A stretch of DNA of 64,000 nucleotides from Streptomyces roseirectus (GTDB lineage Bacteria; Actinomycetota; Actinomycetes; Streptomycetales; Streptomycetaceae): the NCBI RefSeq assembly GCF_014489635.1, contig NZ_CP060828.1, forward strand, positions 4,750,001-4,814,000, written 5' to 3'. The notes under the pieces are model-generated. The model had not been told where the DNA came from, made no database searches, and worked only from the letters and a program-made list of their open reading frames with translations. Of this stretch, positions 31,401-39,520 are shown in pieces. Positions within the stretch are counted from its first letter, which is position 1; each line of letters starts with the position of its first letter. The position numbers and the translations under genes were made by a program.

Positions 31401-32792
31401 GTGTCAGCGACGGTGGGGGCCGACGGCATGGACGACGTGGAGGAGTTCGCGGCGCTGCTGCGCGCGCTCAAGGACCGCTCAGGACTCAGCTACGGCGCCC
31501 TCGCCAAACGCCTCCACATGAGCACGTCGACCCTGCACCGCTACTGCAACGGCACCGCCGTCCCCAACGAGTACGCCCCCGTCGAACGCCTCGCGAGAGC
31601 CTGCCGCGCCACGCCCCAGGAACTCGTCGACCTCCACCGCCACTGGATCCTCGCGGACACGGCCCGCAAACGCCGGTCAGACCAGCCCCGCGCGGGTACT
31701 ACGGGTACGCCCCCTGCGGACACACCGACCCCCACACCCGACACGGACGACACCGACGAAGCACCCGGCACGAGTACTACGGGTAATACGGGTGCTACGG
31801 GTGCTACGGGTATTACGGGTACGCCAGACACTCCGGACGCCCCCACTCCCGACACCCCCCTAGTACCTCCGGCACCCCGCACCGCCCCCGCCTCCAAGAC
31901 CCGCCGCCGAACCACCCTCCTCGCCATCGCCGCGGCCGTAGCCGCCGCCACCCTCGGCGCCGCGGCCCTCGTCGCGAACCAACCGGACAACGGCGCCGGA
32001 GACGAGAAGACAGCCGGCGTCACGGTCCCCACGGCCTCCACCCCCACCGGCCCCCGCTCCCCCACCCCCTCCCCGAGCACATCCCCCTCCCCGAGCGCGT
32101 CCCCCTCGACCCCGGCCTCCCCCTCGGCCACCCCCTCCGCAACCCCCGCCGGCAAGGCCCCCGCCCCCGCCGCCACCGTCCCCCTCACCGCCTCCGTCCG
32201 CCCCTACGTCTACGAGTCCCCGTGCAGCCAGGAGTTCCTGGTGGACAAGGAGCCGGCCCAGGTCGGCCCGCCCGCGGAGGAGCCGAACGCCCCCCGCTGG
32301 GCGGCGGCGAACAACGCGGTCTCGGCGAACCGGCAGGTGATCGCCCTGACGATCCAGGGCACGGGCGAGGAGACCGTCGTCCTGGAGGCCCTGCACGTCC
32401 GGATCCTCACCAAGAACGCCCCCCTCACCTGGAACGTCTACGGCATGGGCTGGGGCTGCGGCGGCAACGTGGACACCAAGGCGTTCACCGTGGACCTGGA
32501 CCAGGGCAGCCCGGTGGTGAAGGCGGTGGGCGGCCAGCGGGACTTCCCGTACAAGGTGAGCGAGTCCGACCCGGAGGTCTTCTACGTCACCGCCGACACC
32601 GACGCCCACGACGTCCGCTGGGACCTCAGCCTGGAGTGGTCCAGCGGCACCCGCACCGGCACCCTCCACCTCGACAACGACGGCACCCCGTTCCGCACCA
32701 GCGCCGACGACGGCCGCAGCAGGTGGGAGTACTCCCTGGGCGACAACGAGTGGCTCAAACCCGACGAGGTGAACGCGGTCCAGACCCCCTGA
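31401..32792 (+). CDS. XRE-type HTH protein with membrane segment and extracellular domain
   Basis: 463-aa protein. Residues 12-70 form a cro/C1-type HTH (LSYGALAKRLHMSTSTLHRY). A Thr/Pro/Asp-rich linker with TGNTGATGATGITGT follows, then one membrane helix near residues 172-193 (LLAIAAAVAAATLGAAALVA), a Ser/Pro/Thr wall-spanning stretch and a C-terminal domain of ~200 residues with two Cys (ESPCSQEFL, GWGCGGNV). The layout suggests a one-component sensor linking an envelope signal to transcription. The GTG at 31401 follows GGAAGAGGGAGAG. The divergent DUF4232 lipoprotein is a candidate partner or target. Confidence 0.85.
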   Translation: MSATVGADGMDDVEEFAALLRALKDRSGLSYGALAKRLHMSTSTLHRYCNGTAVPNEYAPVERLARACRATPQELVDLHRHWILADTARKRRSDQPRAGTTGTPPADTPTPTPDTDDTDEAPGTSTTGNTGATGATGITGTPDTPDAPTPDTPLVPPAPRTAPASKTRRRTTLLAIAAAVAAATLGAAALVANQPDNGAGDEKTAGVTVPTASTPTGPRSPTPSPSTSPSPSASPSTPASPSATPSATPAGKAPAPAATVPLTASVRPYVYESPCSQEFLVDKEPAQVGPPAEEPNAPRWAAANNAVSANRQVIALTIQGTGEETVVLEALHVRILTKNAPLTWNVYGMGWGCGGNVDTKAFTVDLDQGSPVVKAVGGQRDFPYKVSESDPEVFYVTADTDAHDVRWDLSLEWSSGTRTGTLHLDNDGTPFRTSADDGRSRWEYSLGDNEWLKPDEVNAVQTP

Positions 32793-32837
32793 CCCCGCGC
32801 CTGGTGAGACACCTCACACCGCTGTGAAAATCACACC

Positions 32838-32857
32838 GCCCCCTCTCCGGAGGGGGC
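32838..32857 (+). terminator. Hairpin after the HTH gene
   Basis: GCCCCCT-CTCCGG-AGGGGGC is a perfect 7-bp stem 46 bases after the stop codon. There is no strong T-run, as usual for Streptomyces. Confidence 0.7.
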
Positions 32858-32872
32858 ACACAGCAACACGAA

Positions 32873-32905
32873 GAAGCCCCCCAGGTCTGAGACCTGGGGG
32901 GCTTC
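32873..32905 (-). terminator. Hairpin terminator of tRNA-Leu
   Basis: A perfect 15-bp stem, GAAGCCCCCCAGGTC with a TGA loop and its complement, lies 6 bases past the 3' end of the tRNA gene. It can work in both directions. Confidence 0.85.
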
Positions 32906-32910
32906 CGCTG

Positions 32911-32994
32911 TGCGCGAGGGGGGAGTTGAACCCCCACGCCCTTGCGGGCACTGGAACCTGAATCCAGCGCGTCTGCCTATTCCGCCACCCGCGC
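32911..32994 (-). tRNA. tRNA-Leu (anticodon CAG)
   Basis: 84-nt class II tRNA. The acceptor stem GCGCGGG pairs with CTCGCGC, followed by discriminator A at 32911. The anticodon stem-loop is CTGGA-TTCAGGT-TCCAG with anticodon CAG. The variable arm TGCCCGCAAGGGCG is long, as expected for tRNA-Leu, and the T-loop is GGTTCAACTCC. The 3' CCA is not encoded. Confidence 0.95.
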
Positions 32995-33376
32995 ATTGGG
33001 TGTGTCTTCCGCGATCCGGCCCTTTCGGGCTGGCCCCTTCCGACGTGGAAAACATTACCACGGTGAAACCGGCCCCTTCACCTCGCTTGTCGCGGCCCGG
33101 TGCCCACCGTCCCGCCCCGGTGAGTGACACGTATCAACCTCGTACCGGTGTTCCCCCGTCTCCCAGGAAGCCGGAGCGGGTGCGCGGTCCGGTGCGGGAC
33201 ACTGGTCTTCGGGCGCCTCTACGATCCAGGGCAGAGGGCCCGGCGCGAAAGGGGAACCGGCCGATTCACCGCCGCGTGGATACGATCAGTAAGCAGTACG
33301 AGCAACAGCACGAGACGTTCGAACAGCACGGCCCACCGCGACCACGACCGAGCCGTCACGACGGAGGAGGTGCCCC
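32995..33376. other. Intergenic region between tRNA-Leu and fhaA
   Basis: No gene seen. It holds the promoter side of tRNA-Leu (minus) and of the fhaA operon (plus). GGCCC-TTTC-GGGCTGGCC (33017-33034) can form a hairpin. A -10-like TACGAT occurs in GGATACGATCAG near 33280. AGGAGGTGCCCC just before 33377 is the fhaA ribosome site. Confidence 0.5.
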
Positions 33377-34216
33377 ATGGGAGTCCTGAAGAAGTTCGAA
33401 CAGCGCCTTGAAGGGCTGGTCAACGGCACCTTCGCCAAGGTCTTCAAGTCCGAGGTCCAGCCCGTGGAGATCGCCGGCGCGCTCCAGCGCGAATGCGACA
33501 ACAACGCCCAGATCTGGAACCGCGACCGGACCGTCGTCCCCAACGACTTCATCGTCGAACTGAGCACGCCCGACTACGAGCGCCTCAGCCCCTACTCCGG
33601 ACAGCTCGGTGACGAACTGGCCGGGATGGTCCGGGACTACGCGAAACAGCAGCGCTACACCTTCATGGGCCCGATCAAGGTCAACCTGGAGAAGGCGGAC
33701 GACCTGGACACGGGCCTGTACCGGGTCCGCAGCCGGACCCTCGCGGGCTCGTCCGACCAGCAGGCCCCCGGCGGCAGGCCCGCGGCCGGCGCGTACGGCG
33801 CTCCCGGCCAGAGCCCGGCCGCGCCCCCCATGCCCGCGGGCCCGCCCCCCGGCGCTCCCGGCGCCCGCCCCGGCTACGGCTACCCGCCGGCCGGACAGGG
33901 CGGCGGCCTGGCCGGCGCCCCCGCGCCCGGCTCCCGGTCCCGGCACTGGGTGGAGATCAACGGCGCCCGCCACCAGATCTCCGGCCAGACCCTGGTCCTC
34001 GGCCGGTCCACCGAGGCCGACGTCCGCATCGACGACCCGGGCGTCTCCCGGCGCCACTGCGAGATCCGTACCGGTTCGCCCTCGACGATCCAGGATCTCG
34101 GGTCGACGAACGGCATCGTGGTGGACGGACAGCACACCACCCGCGCTACGCTCCGCGACGGCTCGCGGATCGTCGTGGGCAGCACCACCGTTATCTACAG
34201 GCAAGCCGAAGGGTGA
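33377..34216 (+). CDS. fhaA: FhaA, DUF3662 and FHA domain protein
   Basis: 279-aa cytosolic adaptor. The N-terminal DUF3662 domain (KKFEQRLEGLVNGTFAKVFK) spans about 1-120, a Pro/Gly/Ala-rich linker about 125-185, and a C-terminal FHA domain about 190-279 with LVLGRSTEADVRIDDPGVSR and LGSTNGIVVDG. FHA domains bind phosphothreonine, and in mycobacteria FhaA binds PknB targets including MurJ. It starts the fhaA-fhaB-pstP-rodA-pbpA-pknB cluster. AGGAGG lies 8 bases before the ATG. Confidence 0.95.
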   Translation: MGVLKKFEQRLEGLVNGTFAKVFKSEVQPVEIAGALQRECDNNAQIWNRDRTVVPNDFIVELSTPDYERLSPYSGQLGDELAGMVRDYAKQQRYTFMGPIKVNLEKADDLDTGLYRVRSRTLAGSSDQQAPGGRPAAGAYGAPGQSPAAPPMPAGPPPGAPGARPGYGYPPAGQGGGLAGAPAPGSRSRHWVEINGARHQISGQTLVLGRSTEADVRIDDPGVSRRHCEIRTGSPSTIQDLGSTNGIVVDGQHTTRATLRDGSRIVVGSTTVIYRQAEG

Positions 34217-34226
34217 AGCGGGGGCA

Positions 34227-34760
34227 ATGTCAGAGCTGACCCTCACGGTCATGCGGCTGGGTTTTCTGGCCGTACTGTGGCTGTTCGTGATCGTGGCCGT
34301 GCAGGTCATCCGCAGCGACCTGTTCGGTACGCGCGTCACCCAGCGCGGGTCGCAGCGCGGGTCGAGGCGCGGCGAGGGCCGGGGCGGGAACCAGGGCCAG
34401 CGCCAGGCCGCCGCCCCGCCGCAGCAGCGCCAGCAGCCCGCCGCCGCAGGCCGCCGGGGCCGGAACGCCCCGACCAAGCTGGTCGTCTCCGAGGGCACCC
34501 TCACCGGCACGACCGTCGCGCTCCAGGGCCAGACCATCACGCTGGGCCGGGCGCACGACTCGACGATCGTGCTGGACGACGACTACGCCTCCAGCCGCCA
34601 TGCCAGGATCTACCCGGACCGCGACGGCAACTGGATCGTCGAGGACCTGAACTCCACCAACGGCACCTACCTCGACCGAACGCGGCTGACGACCCCCACA
34701 CCGATCCCGCTGGGCGCCCCGATCCGCATCGGCAAGACCGTCATCGAGCTGCGGAAGTAG
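34227..34760 (+). CDS. fhaB: FhaB, membrane-anchored FHA domain protein
   Basis: 177-aa protein with one N-terminal membrane helix (LGFLAVLWLFVIVAVQVIRS, residues 11-30), a basic Gln/Arg-rich linker, and an FHA domain (ITLGRAHDSTIVLDDDYASS, then DLNSTNGTYLDRTRL). The homologous FhaB/FipA is phosphorylated by PknB and works at the septum. The ATG lies 10 bases after the fhaA stop; longer frames upstream are the shadow of fhaA. Confidence 0.94.
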   Translation: MSELTLTVMRLGFLAVLWLFVIVAVQVIRSDLFGTRVTQRGSQRGSRRGEGRGGNQGQRQAAAPPQQRQQPAAAGRRGRNAPTKLVVSEGTLTGTTVALQGQTITLGRAHDSTIVLDDDYASSRHARIYPDRDGNWIVEDLNSTNGTYLDRTRLTTPTPIPLGAPIRIGKTVIELRK

Positions 34761-34852
34761 TGCTGCATCATGAATGAGCGCGAGCGGAGCGAGCACGCGG
34801 CGCGGGCCGGCACACCGGCCTCCGGCGCGCTCCCGACCGGAGGGTGGGCAGT

Positions 34853-36412
34853 GTGGCCCGACACGACCGGCTGCGTGCCGAGCCGGGGGGTGAGGTGGGC
34901 ATGAGCCTGTCGCTGCGCTTCGCCGCCGGTTCGCACAAGGGCATGATCCGCGAGGGCAACGAGGACTCCGGATACGCCGGCCCCCGGCTGCTCGCCATCG
35001 CGGACGGCATGGGCGGCGCCGCCGCCGGCGAGGTCGCCTCCTCCGAGGCGATCTCCACGATCGTCGCGCTCGACGAGGACATCCCCGGCTCCGACGTCCT
35101 CACCAGCCTCGGCACCGCCGTCCAGCGCGCCAACGACCAGCTGCGCTCGCTGGTCGAGGAGGACCCCCAGCTCGAAGGCATGGGGACGACGCTGACGGCC
35201 CTGCTGTGGACCGGCCAGCGCCTCGGCCTCGTCCACGTCGGCGACTCCCGCGCCTACCTCCTGCGCGACGGCGTCCTCACCCAGATCACCCAGGACCACA
35301 CCTGGGTCCAGCGGCTGGTGGACGAGGGCCGGATCACCGAGGAGGAGGCGACGACGCACCCGCAGCGCTCGCTGCTGATGCGCGCCCTCGGCAGCGCCGA
35401 GCACGTCGAACCCGACCTGTCGATCCGCGAGGTCAGGGCGGGCGACCGGTATCTGATCTGTTCCGACGGCCTCTCCGGCGTCGTCTCGCACCAGACCCTC
35501 GAAGAGACCCTGGCCAGCTACCAGGGGCCGCAGGAGACGGTGCAGAACCTCATCGAGTTCGCGCTGCGCGGCGGCGGGCCCGACAACATCACCGTCATCG
35601 TCGCGGACGTCCTCGACCTCGACACCGGCGACACCCTCTCCGGGCAGCTGTACGACAGCCCGGTGGTGGTCGGCGCGGTCGCCGAGAACCAGCTCCAGCT
35701 GCACGACAACGGGATCATGCAGACCCCGGCGGGCCGTGCCGCGAGCCTCGGGCGCCACCGGGCGCCGGGCGGCGGCGAGTTCGGGCCCCCCGGATCGGGG
35801 GACGTGACCGGTTTCATCCCGGCGGGCGGCTTCGGGGACTACTCCGAGGACGACTTCGTCAAACCCCGCAAGAACCGCAAGTGGCTCAAGGTCACCCTCT
35901 ACAGCGCCCTCGCCCTCGCCGTCGTCGGCGGCGGTCTGTACGGGGGCTGGCGGTGGACGCAGACGCAGTACTACGTCGGCGCCAAGGGCGAACACCTCGC
36001 GCTGTACCGGGGGATCAGCCAGGACCTCGCCTGGGTCTCGCTCTCGAAGGTCGAGAAGGACCACCCCGAGATCGAACTCAAGTACCTGCCGCAGTACCAG
36101 CAGAAGCAGGTCGAGGAGACCATCCCGGCGTCCAGCCTGAAGAGCGCGCAGAAGAAACTCGACGACCTGTCCGTGCAGGCGTCCGCGTGCAAGAAGCAGG
36201 CGCAGCAGGGGAGTTCGGGAACCGGATCGTCCTCGTCCGCGTCCAAGCCGTCGCCGAGCCCGTCGGCTTCGGCCCCGGCCTCGGCGGGCACCGGTACGGG
36301 TTCGGCGAGCCAGAGCCCGTCCCCGTCGGCCACTCCGGCGGCCAGCCCCAGCCCCGGGCCCAGTCTCTCGCAGGAGGAGGAGCGGGTCGTCTCGCTGTGC
36401 GGCAAGCAGTAG
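34853..36412 (+). CDS. pstP: PP2C-family Ser/Thr protein phosphatase PstP
   Basis: Phosphatase of about 519 aa that reverses PknB phosphorylation. The N-terminal PP2C domain has the metal-binding motifs REGNEDSGY, LLAIADGMGGAAAGE, VHVGDSRAYLLRDG, LICSDGLSGVV and GGGPDNITVIVADV. One membrane helix (VTLYSALALAVVGGGLYGGW) is followed by an extracytoplasmic part ending in a Ser/Pro-rich tail. GTG 34853 is favoured by GGAGG 9-13 bases upstream. ATG 34901 (MSLSLRFAAGSHKGM), with its own GAGG, is the alternative and matches the usual family start. Confidence 0.94.
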   Translation: MARHDRLRAEPGGEVGMSLSLRFAAGSHKGMIREGNEDSGYAGPRLLAIADGMGGAAAGEVASSEAISTIVALDEDIPGSDVLTSLGTAVQRANDQLRSLVEEDPQLEGMGTTLTALLWTGQRLGLVHVGDSRAYLLRDGVLTQITQDHTWVQRLVDEGRITEEEATTHPQRSLLMRALGSAEHVEPDLSIREVRAGDRYLICSDGLSGVVSHQTLEETLASYQGPQETVQNLIEFALRGGGPDNITVIVADVLDLDTGDTLSGQLYDSPVVVGAVAENQLQLHDNGIMQTPAGRAASLGRHRAPGGGEFGPPGSGDVTGFIPAGGFGDYSEDDFVKPRKNRKWLKVTLYSALALAVVGGGLYGGWRWTQTQYYVGAKGEHLALYRGISQDLAWVSLSKVEKDHPEIELKYLPQYQQKQVEETIPASSLKSAQKKLDDLSVQASACKKQAQQGSSGTGSSSSASKPSPSPSASAPASAGTGTGSASQSPSPSATPAASPSPGPSLSQEEERVVSLCGKQ

Positions 36413-36461
36413 CGAGCCGTGAGGCACGCAGCCGGCAAGCCGTGAGAGGCCCCGTCACACG

Positions 36462-37901
36462 ATGAGCAGTACAACCAACACACCGGCGCACCACACGTCC
36501 ACGATCGGTGCCATCGGCGCGCCGAGCAGACGCAACACCGAGCTGGGACTGCTGGTGTTCGCCGTCCTGATCCCGGTGTTCGCCTACGCCAACGTGGGCC
36601 TCGCCATCAACGAGCAGGTCCCCGCGGGGCTGCTCGCCTACGGCCTGGGGCTCGGTCTGCTGGCCGGCATCGCCCATCTCGTCGTCCGCAAGTTCGCGCC
36701 CTACGCGGACCCGCTGCTGCTGCCGCTGGCGACGCTGCTCAACGGGCTCGGGCTGGTCGCCATCTGGCGGCTGGACCAGTCGAAGTACCTCCAGGCGGCC
36801 GAGCAGGCGGGCACCGCCTCGCCCAGGCAGCTCCTCTACACGGCGCTGGGCATCGCCTTCTTCATCGTGGTGCTGATCTTCCTCAAGGACCACCGGGTCC
36901 TCCAGCGCTACACGTACATCTCCATGGTCGGCGCGATCGTGCTCCTGCTGCTGCCGCTGGTCCCCGGACTCGGGCGGAACATCTACGGCGCGAAGATCTG
37001 GATCTCGGTCGCCGGGTTCTCCATCCAGCCCGGTGAGTTCGCGAAGATCGTGCTGGCGATCTTCTTCGCCGGGTACCTGATGGTGAAGCGGGACGCGCTG
37101 GCCCTCGCCAGCCGCCGCTTCCTCGGTCTCTACCTGCCGCGCGGGCGCGACCTCGGGCCGATCCTCGTCGTCTGGTTCCTGTCGATCCTGATCCTGGTCT
37201 TCGAGACCGACCTCGGGACCTCGCTGCTGTTCTTCGGCATGTTCGTGATCATGCTGTACGTGGCGACCGAGCGGACGAGCTGGATCGTCTTCGGTCTGCT
37301 GATGTCGGCGGTCGGCGCGGTCGGCGTCGCGAGCTTCGAGACGCACGTCCAGCAGCGCGTCGAGGCGTGGCAGAACCCGATGGGCGAGTACAAGCTCTCC
37401 CAGCAGGGCGTCATCGGCCACTCCGAGCAGGCCATGCAGGCGCTGTGGGCGTTCGGCTCCGGCGGCACCCTCGGCACCGGCTGGGGGCAGGGCCACTCCG
37501 AGCTGATCAAGTTCGCCGCCAACTCCGACTTCATCCTCGCCACCTTCGGTGAGGAGCTGGGCCTGGCCGGCCTGATGGCACTGCTGCTGCTCTACGGGCT
37601 GATCGTCGAGCGCGGTATCCGTACCGCCCTCGCCGCCCGTGACCCGTTCGGCAAGCTGCTCGCCATCGGCCTGTCCGGCGCGTTCGCCCTCCAGGTGTTC
37701 GTCGTCGCCGGCGGTGTCATGGGCCTGATCCCGCTGACCGGTATGACGATGCCGTTCCTGGCGTTCGGCGGTTCCTCCGTCATCGCGAACTGGGCGCTCA
37801 TCGGCATCCTCATCCGCATCAGCGACACGGCCCGCCGACCGGCCCCGGCCCCCGCCTCGAACCCCGACGCCGAGATGACCCAGGTGGTCCGCCCCTCATG
37901 A
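36462..37901 (+). CDS. rodA: RodA/FtsW-family SEDS glycosyltransferase
   Basis: 479-aa polytopic membrane protein with about 12 helices, a SEDS-family peptidoglycan polymerase. Landmarks are GAKIWISVAGFSIQPGEFAK, FETDLGTSLLFFGMF and GSGGTLGTGWGQGHSE, and the C-terminal MTMPFLAFGGSSVIANW. It overlaps the start of the adjacent class B PBP gene, which should provide its transpeptidase partner. In Streptomyces the homologous SEDS protein of this cluster is linked to growth or sporulation wall synthesis rather than vegetative division. Confidence 0.94.
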   Translation: MSSTTNTPAHHTSTIGAIGAPSRRNTELGLLVFAVLIPVFAYANVGLAINEQVPAGLLAYGLGLGLLAGIAHLVVRKFAPYADPLLLPLATLLNGLGLVAIWRLDQSKYLQAAEQAGTASPRQLLYTALGIAFFIVVLIFLKDHRVLQRYTYISMVGAIVLLLLPLVPGLGRNIYGAKIWISVAGFSIQPGEFAKIVLAIFFAGYLMVKRDALALASRRFLGLYLPRGRDLGPILVVWFLSILILVFETDLGTSLLFFGMFVIMLYVATERTSWIVFGLLMSAVGAVGVASFETHVQQRVEAWQNPMGEYKLSQQGVIGHSEQAMQALWAFGSGGTLGTGWGQGHSELIKFAANSDFILATFGEELGLAGLMALLLLYGLIVERGIRTALAARDPFGKLLAIGLSGAFALQVFVVAGGVMGLIPLTGMTMPFLAFGGSSVIANWALIGILIRISDTARRPAPAPASNPDAEMTQVVRPS

Positions 37902-39361
37902 ACAAGCCCCTGCGCCGCGTCGCGATCTTCTGCGGTCTGCTGATCCTGGCCCTGCTGGTGCGGGGCAACTGGCTGCAGTACGTCAAGGCGAACGAGCTGG
38001 CCACCGACGACAAGAACCGGCGAGTGCCGATCACCCGGTACTCCATCCCGCGCGGCGACATCATCGTCGACGGCAAGGCCATCACCGGGTCCGTGGAGAC
38101 CAAGGGCGACTACAAGTACAAGCGGACCTGGAAGGACGGCCCGATGTGGGCGCCGGTCACCGGGTTCTCGTCGCAGGCGTTCGGCTCCAACTTCCTGGAG
38201 AACCTGGAGGACGGGATCCTCTCCGGCACCGACGACCGGCTCTTCTTCCGCAACACCCTCGACATGCTCACCGGCAAGCAGCGCGAGGGCGGCAGCGTCG
38301 TCACCACGCTGAGCGCCGCCGCGCAGAAGGCCGCGTACGACGGGCTCAAGGGCAAGAAGGGCGCCGCCGCCGCGATCGACCCGACCACCGGCAAGATCCT
38401 GGCGCTGGTGTCGACGCCCTCGTACGACCCGTCGAAGTTCGCCGGGCAGTCCAAGGCCGACGGCGCGGCGTGGAACGCCGTCCAGAAGAAGAACGACGCC
38501 GACGACCCGATGCTGAACCGGGCGCTGCGCGAGACCTACCCGCCGGGGTCGACGTTCAAGGTCGTCACCGCCGCGGCGGCGCTGGAGAACGACGTGGTCT
38601 CCGGGATCGACGACAAGACCGACACCCCGGACCCCTACCGGCTGCCGCAGTCCTCGACCGACCTCGGCAACGAGCACGGCGACTGCGAGAACGCGACCCT
38701 GCGGTACGCGCTCGAAGTGTCCTGCAACACCGTCTTCGCGAAGATGTCCGACAACGTCGGCAACGAGAAGATGATCGACCAGGCGACGAAGTTCGGCTTC
38801 AACGAGAAGGCGCTGGACACCCCGGTGCGCGCCGCCGAGTCCGTCTACCCCGAGGACAACCGGCCGCAGAACGCCCTCGACGGCATCGGGCAGGGCTCCA
38901 ACCGGGCCACCCCGCTCCAGATGGCGATGGTCGCCGCGGCCGTCGCCAACGACGGCAAGCTGATGAAGCCGTACATGGTGGACTCCCTCAAGACGCCCAG
39001 CCTCGACACCCTGGAGACCACCGAGCCCAAGGTGCTCTCCCAGGCGGTCTCCTCCGCCACCGCGCAGAAGCTCCAGGAGATGATGGAGACGGTCGTCGAG
39101 ACCGGTACGGGCAAGCGGGCCCAGATCCCCGGGATCAAGGTCGGCGGCAAGACCGGTACCGCGCAGCACGGCCTCAACAACAGCGAGAAGCCGTACGCCT
39201 GGTTCATCTCCTACGCCAAGCTGGCCGACGGTTCCTCGCCGGTGGCCGTGGCCGTGGTCGTCGAGGACGGTGCCGCCGTCCGCGAGGACATCTCCGGCGG
39301 CGGGCTCGCGGCGCCGGTCGCCAAGGCCGTCATGGAAGCAGTCATCGGCAACAAGAAGTGA
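37898..39361 (+). CDS. pbpA: Class B penicillin-binding protein PbpA
   Basis: 487-aa bitopic transpeptidase. An N-terminal membrane anchor (VAIFCGLLILALLVRG) precedes a dimerisation domain and the transpeptidase domain with the active-site triads: STFK (in PPGSTFKVVTAAAA), SCN (in LEVSCNTVFAK) and KTGT (in VGGKTGTAQ). It pairs with the overlapping rodA gene (ATGA junction). The 3' end is followed by a 159-bp gap holding the pknB promoter. Confidence 0.95.
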   Translation: MNKPLRRVAIFCGLLILALLVRGNWLQYVKANELATDDKNRRVPITRYSIPRGDIIVDGKAITGSVETKGDYKYKRTWKDGPMWAPVTGFSSQAFGSNFLENLEDGILSGTDDRLFFRNTLDMLTGKQREGGSVVTTLSAAAQKAAYDGLKGKKGAAAAIDPTTGKILALVSTPSYDPSKFAGQSKADGAAWNAVQKKNDADDPMLNRALRETYPPGSTFKVVTAAAALENDVVSGIDDKTDTPDPYRLPQSSTDLGNEHGDCENATLRYALEVSCNTVFAKMSDNVGNEKMIDQATKFGFNEKALDTPVRAAESVYPEDNRPQNALDGIGQGSNRATPLQMAMVAAAVANDGKLMKPYMVDSLKTPSLDTLETTEPKVLSQAVSSATAQKLQEMMETVVETGTGKRAQIPGIKVGGKTGTAQHGLNNSEKPYAWFISYAKLADGSSPVAVAVVVEDGAAVREDISGGGLAAPVAKAVMEAVIGNKK

Positions 39362-39520
39362 CCCCGCTCACGTAGCCGTCGTATCGGTGCACGTTGCGAT
39401 ACCGGTCCTGTATCGAGTAACAGGCTTGGCCAGGTCACACAGAGCGATCCGGGTAGCGTATGCCCGGACGGCAGCCTCGGGCCTGAGGACCGAGACCGAC
39501 GGAGAGGGCTGGTAGTAGCT

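Noticed and set aside
32995..33376. Small ORFs between tRNA-Leu and fhaA.
   Set aside because: No ribosome site, no codon bias, and they cross the tRNA gene or its promoter.
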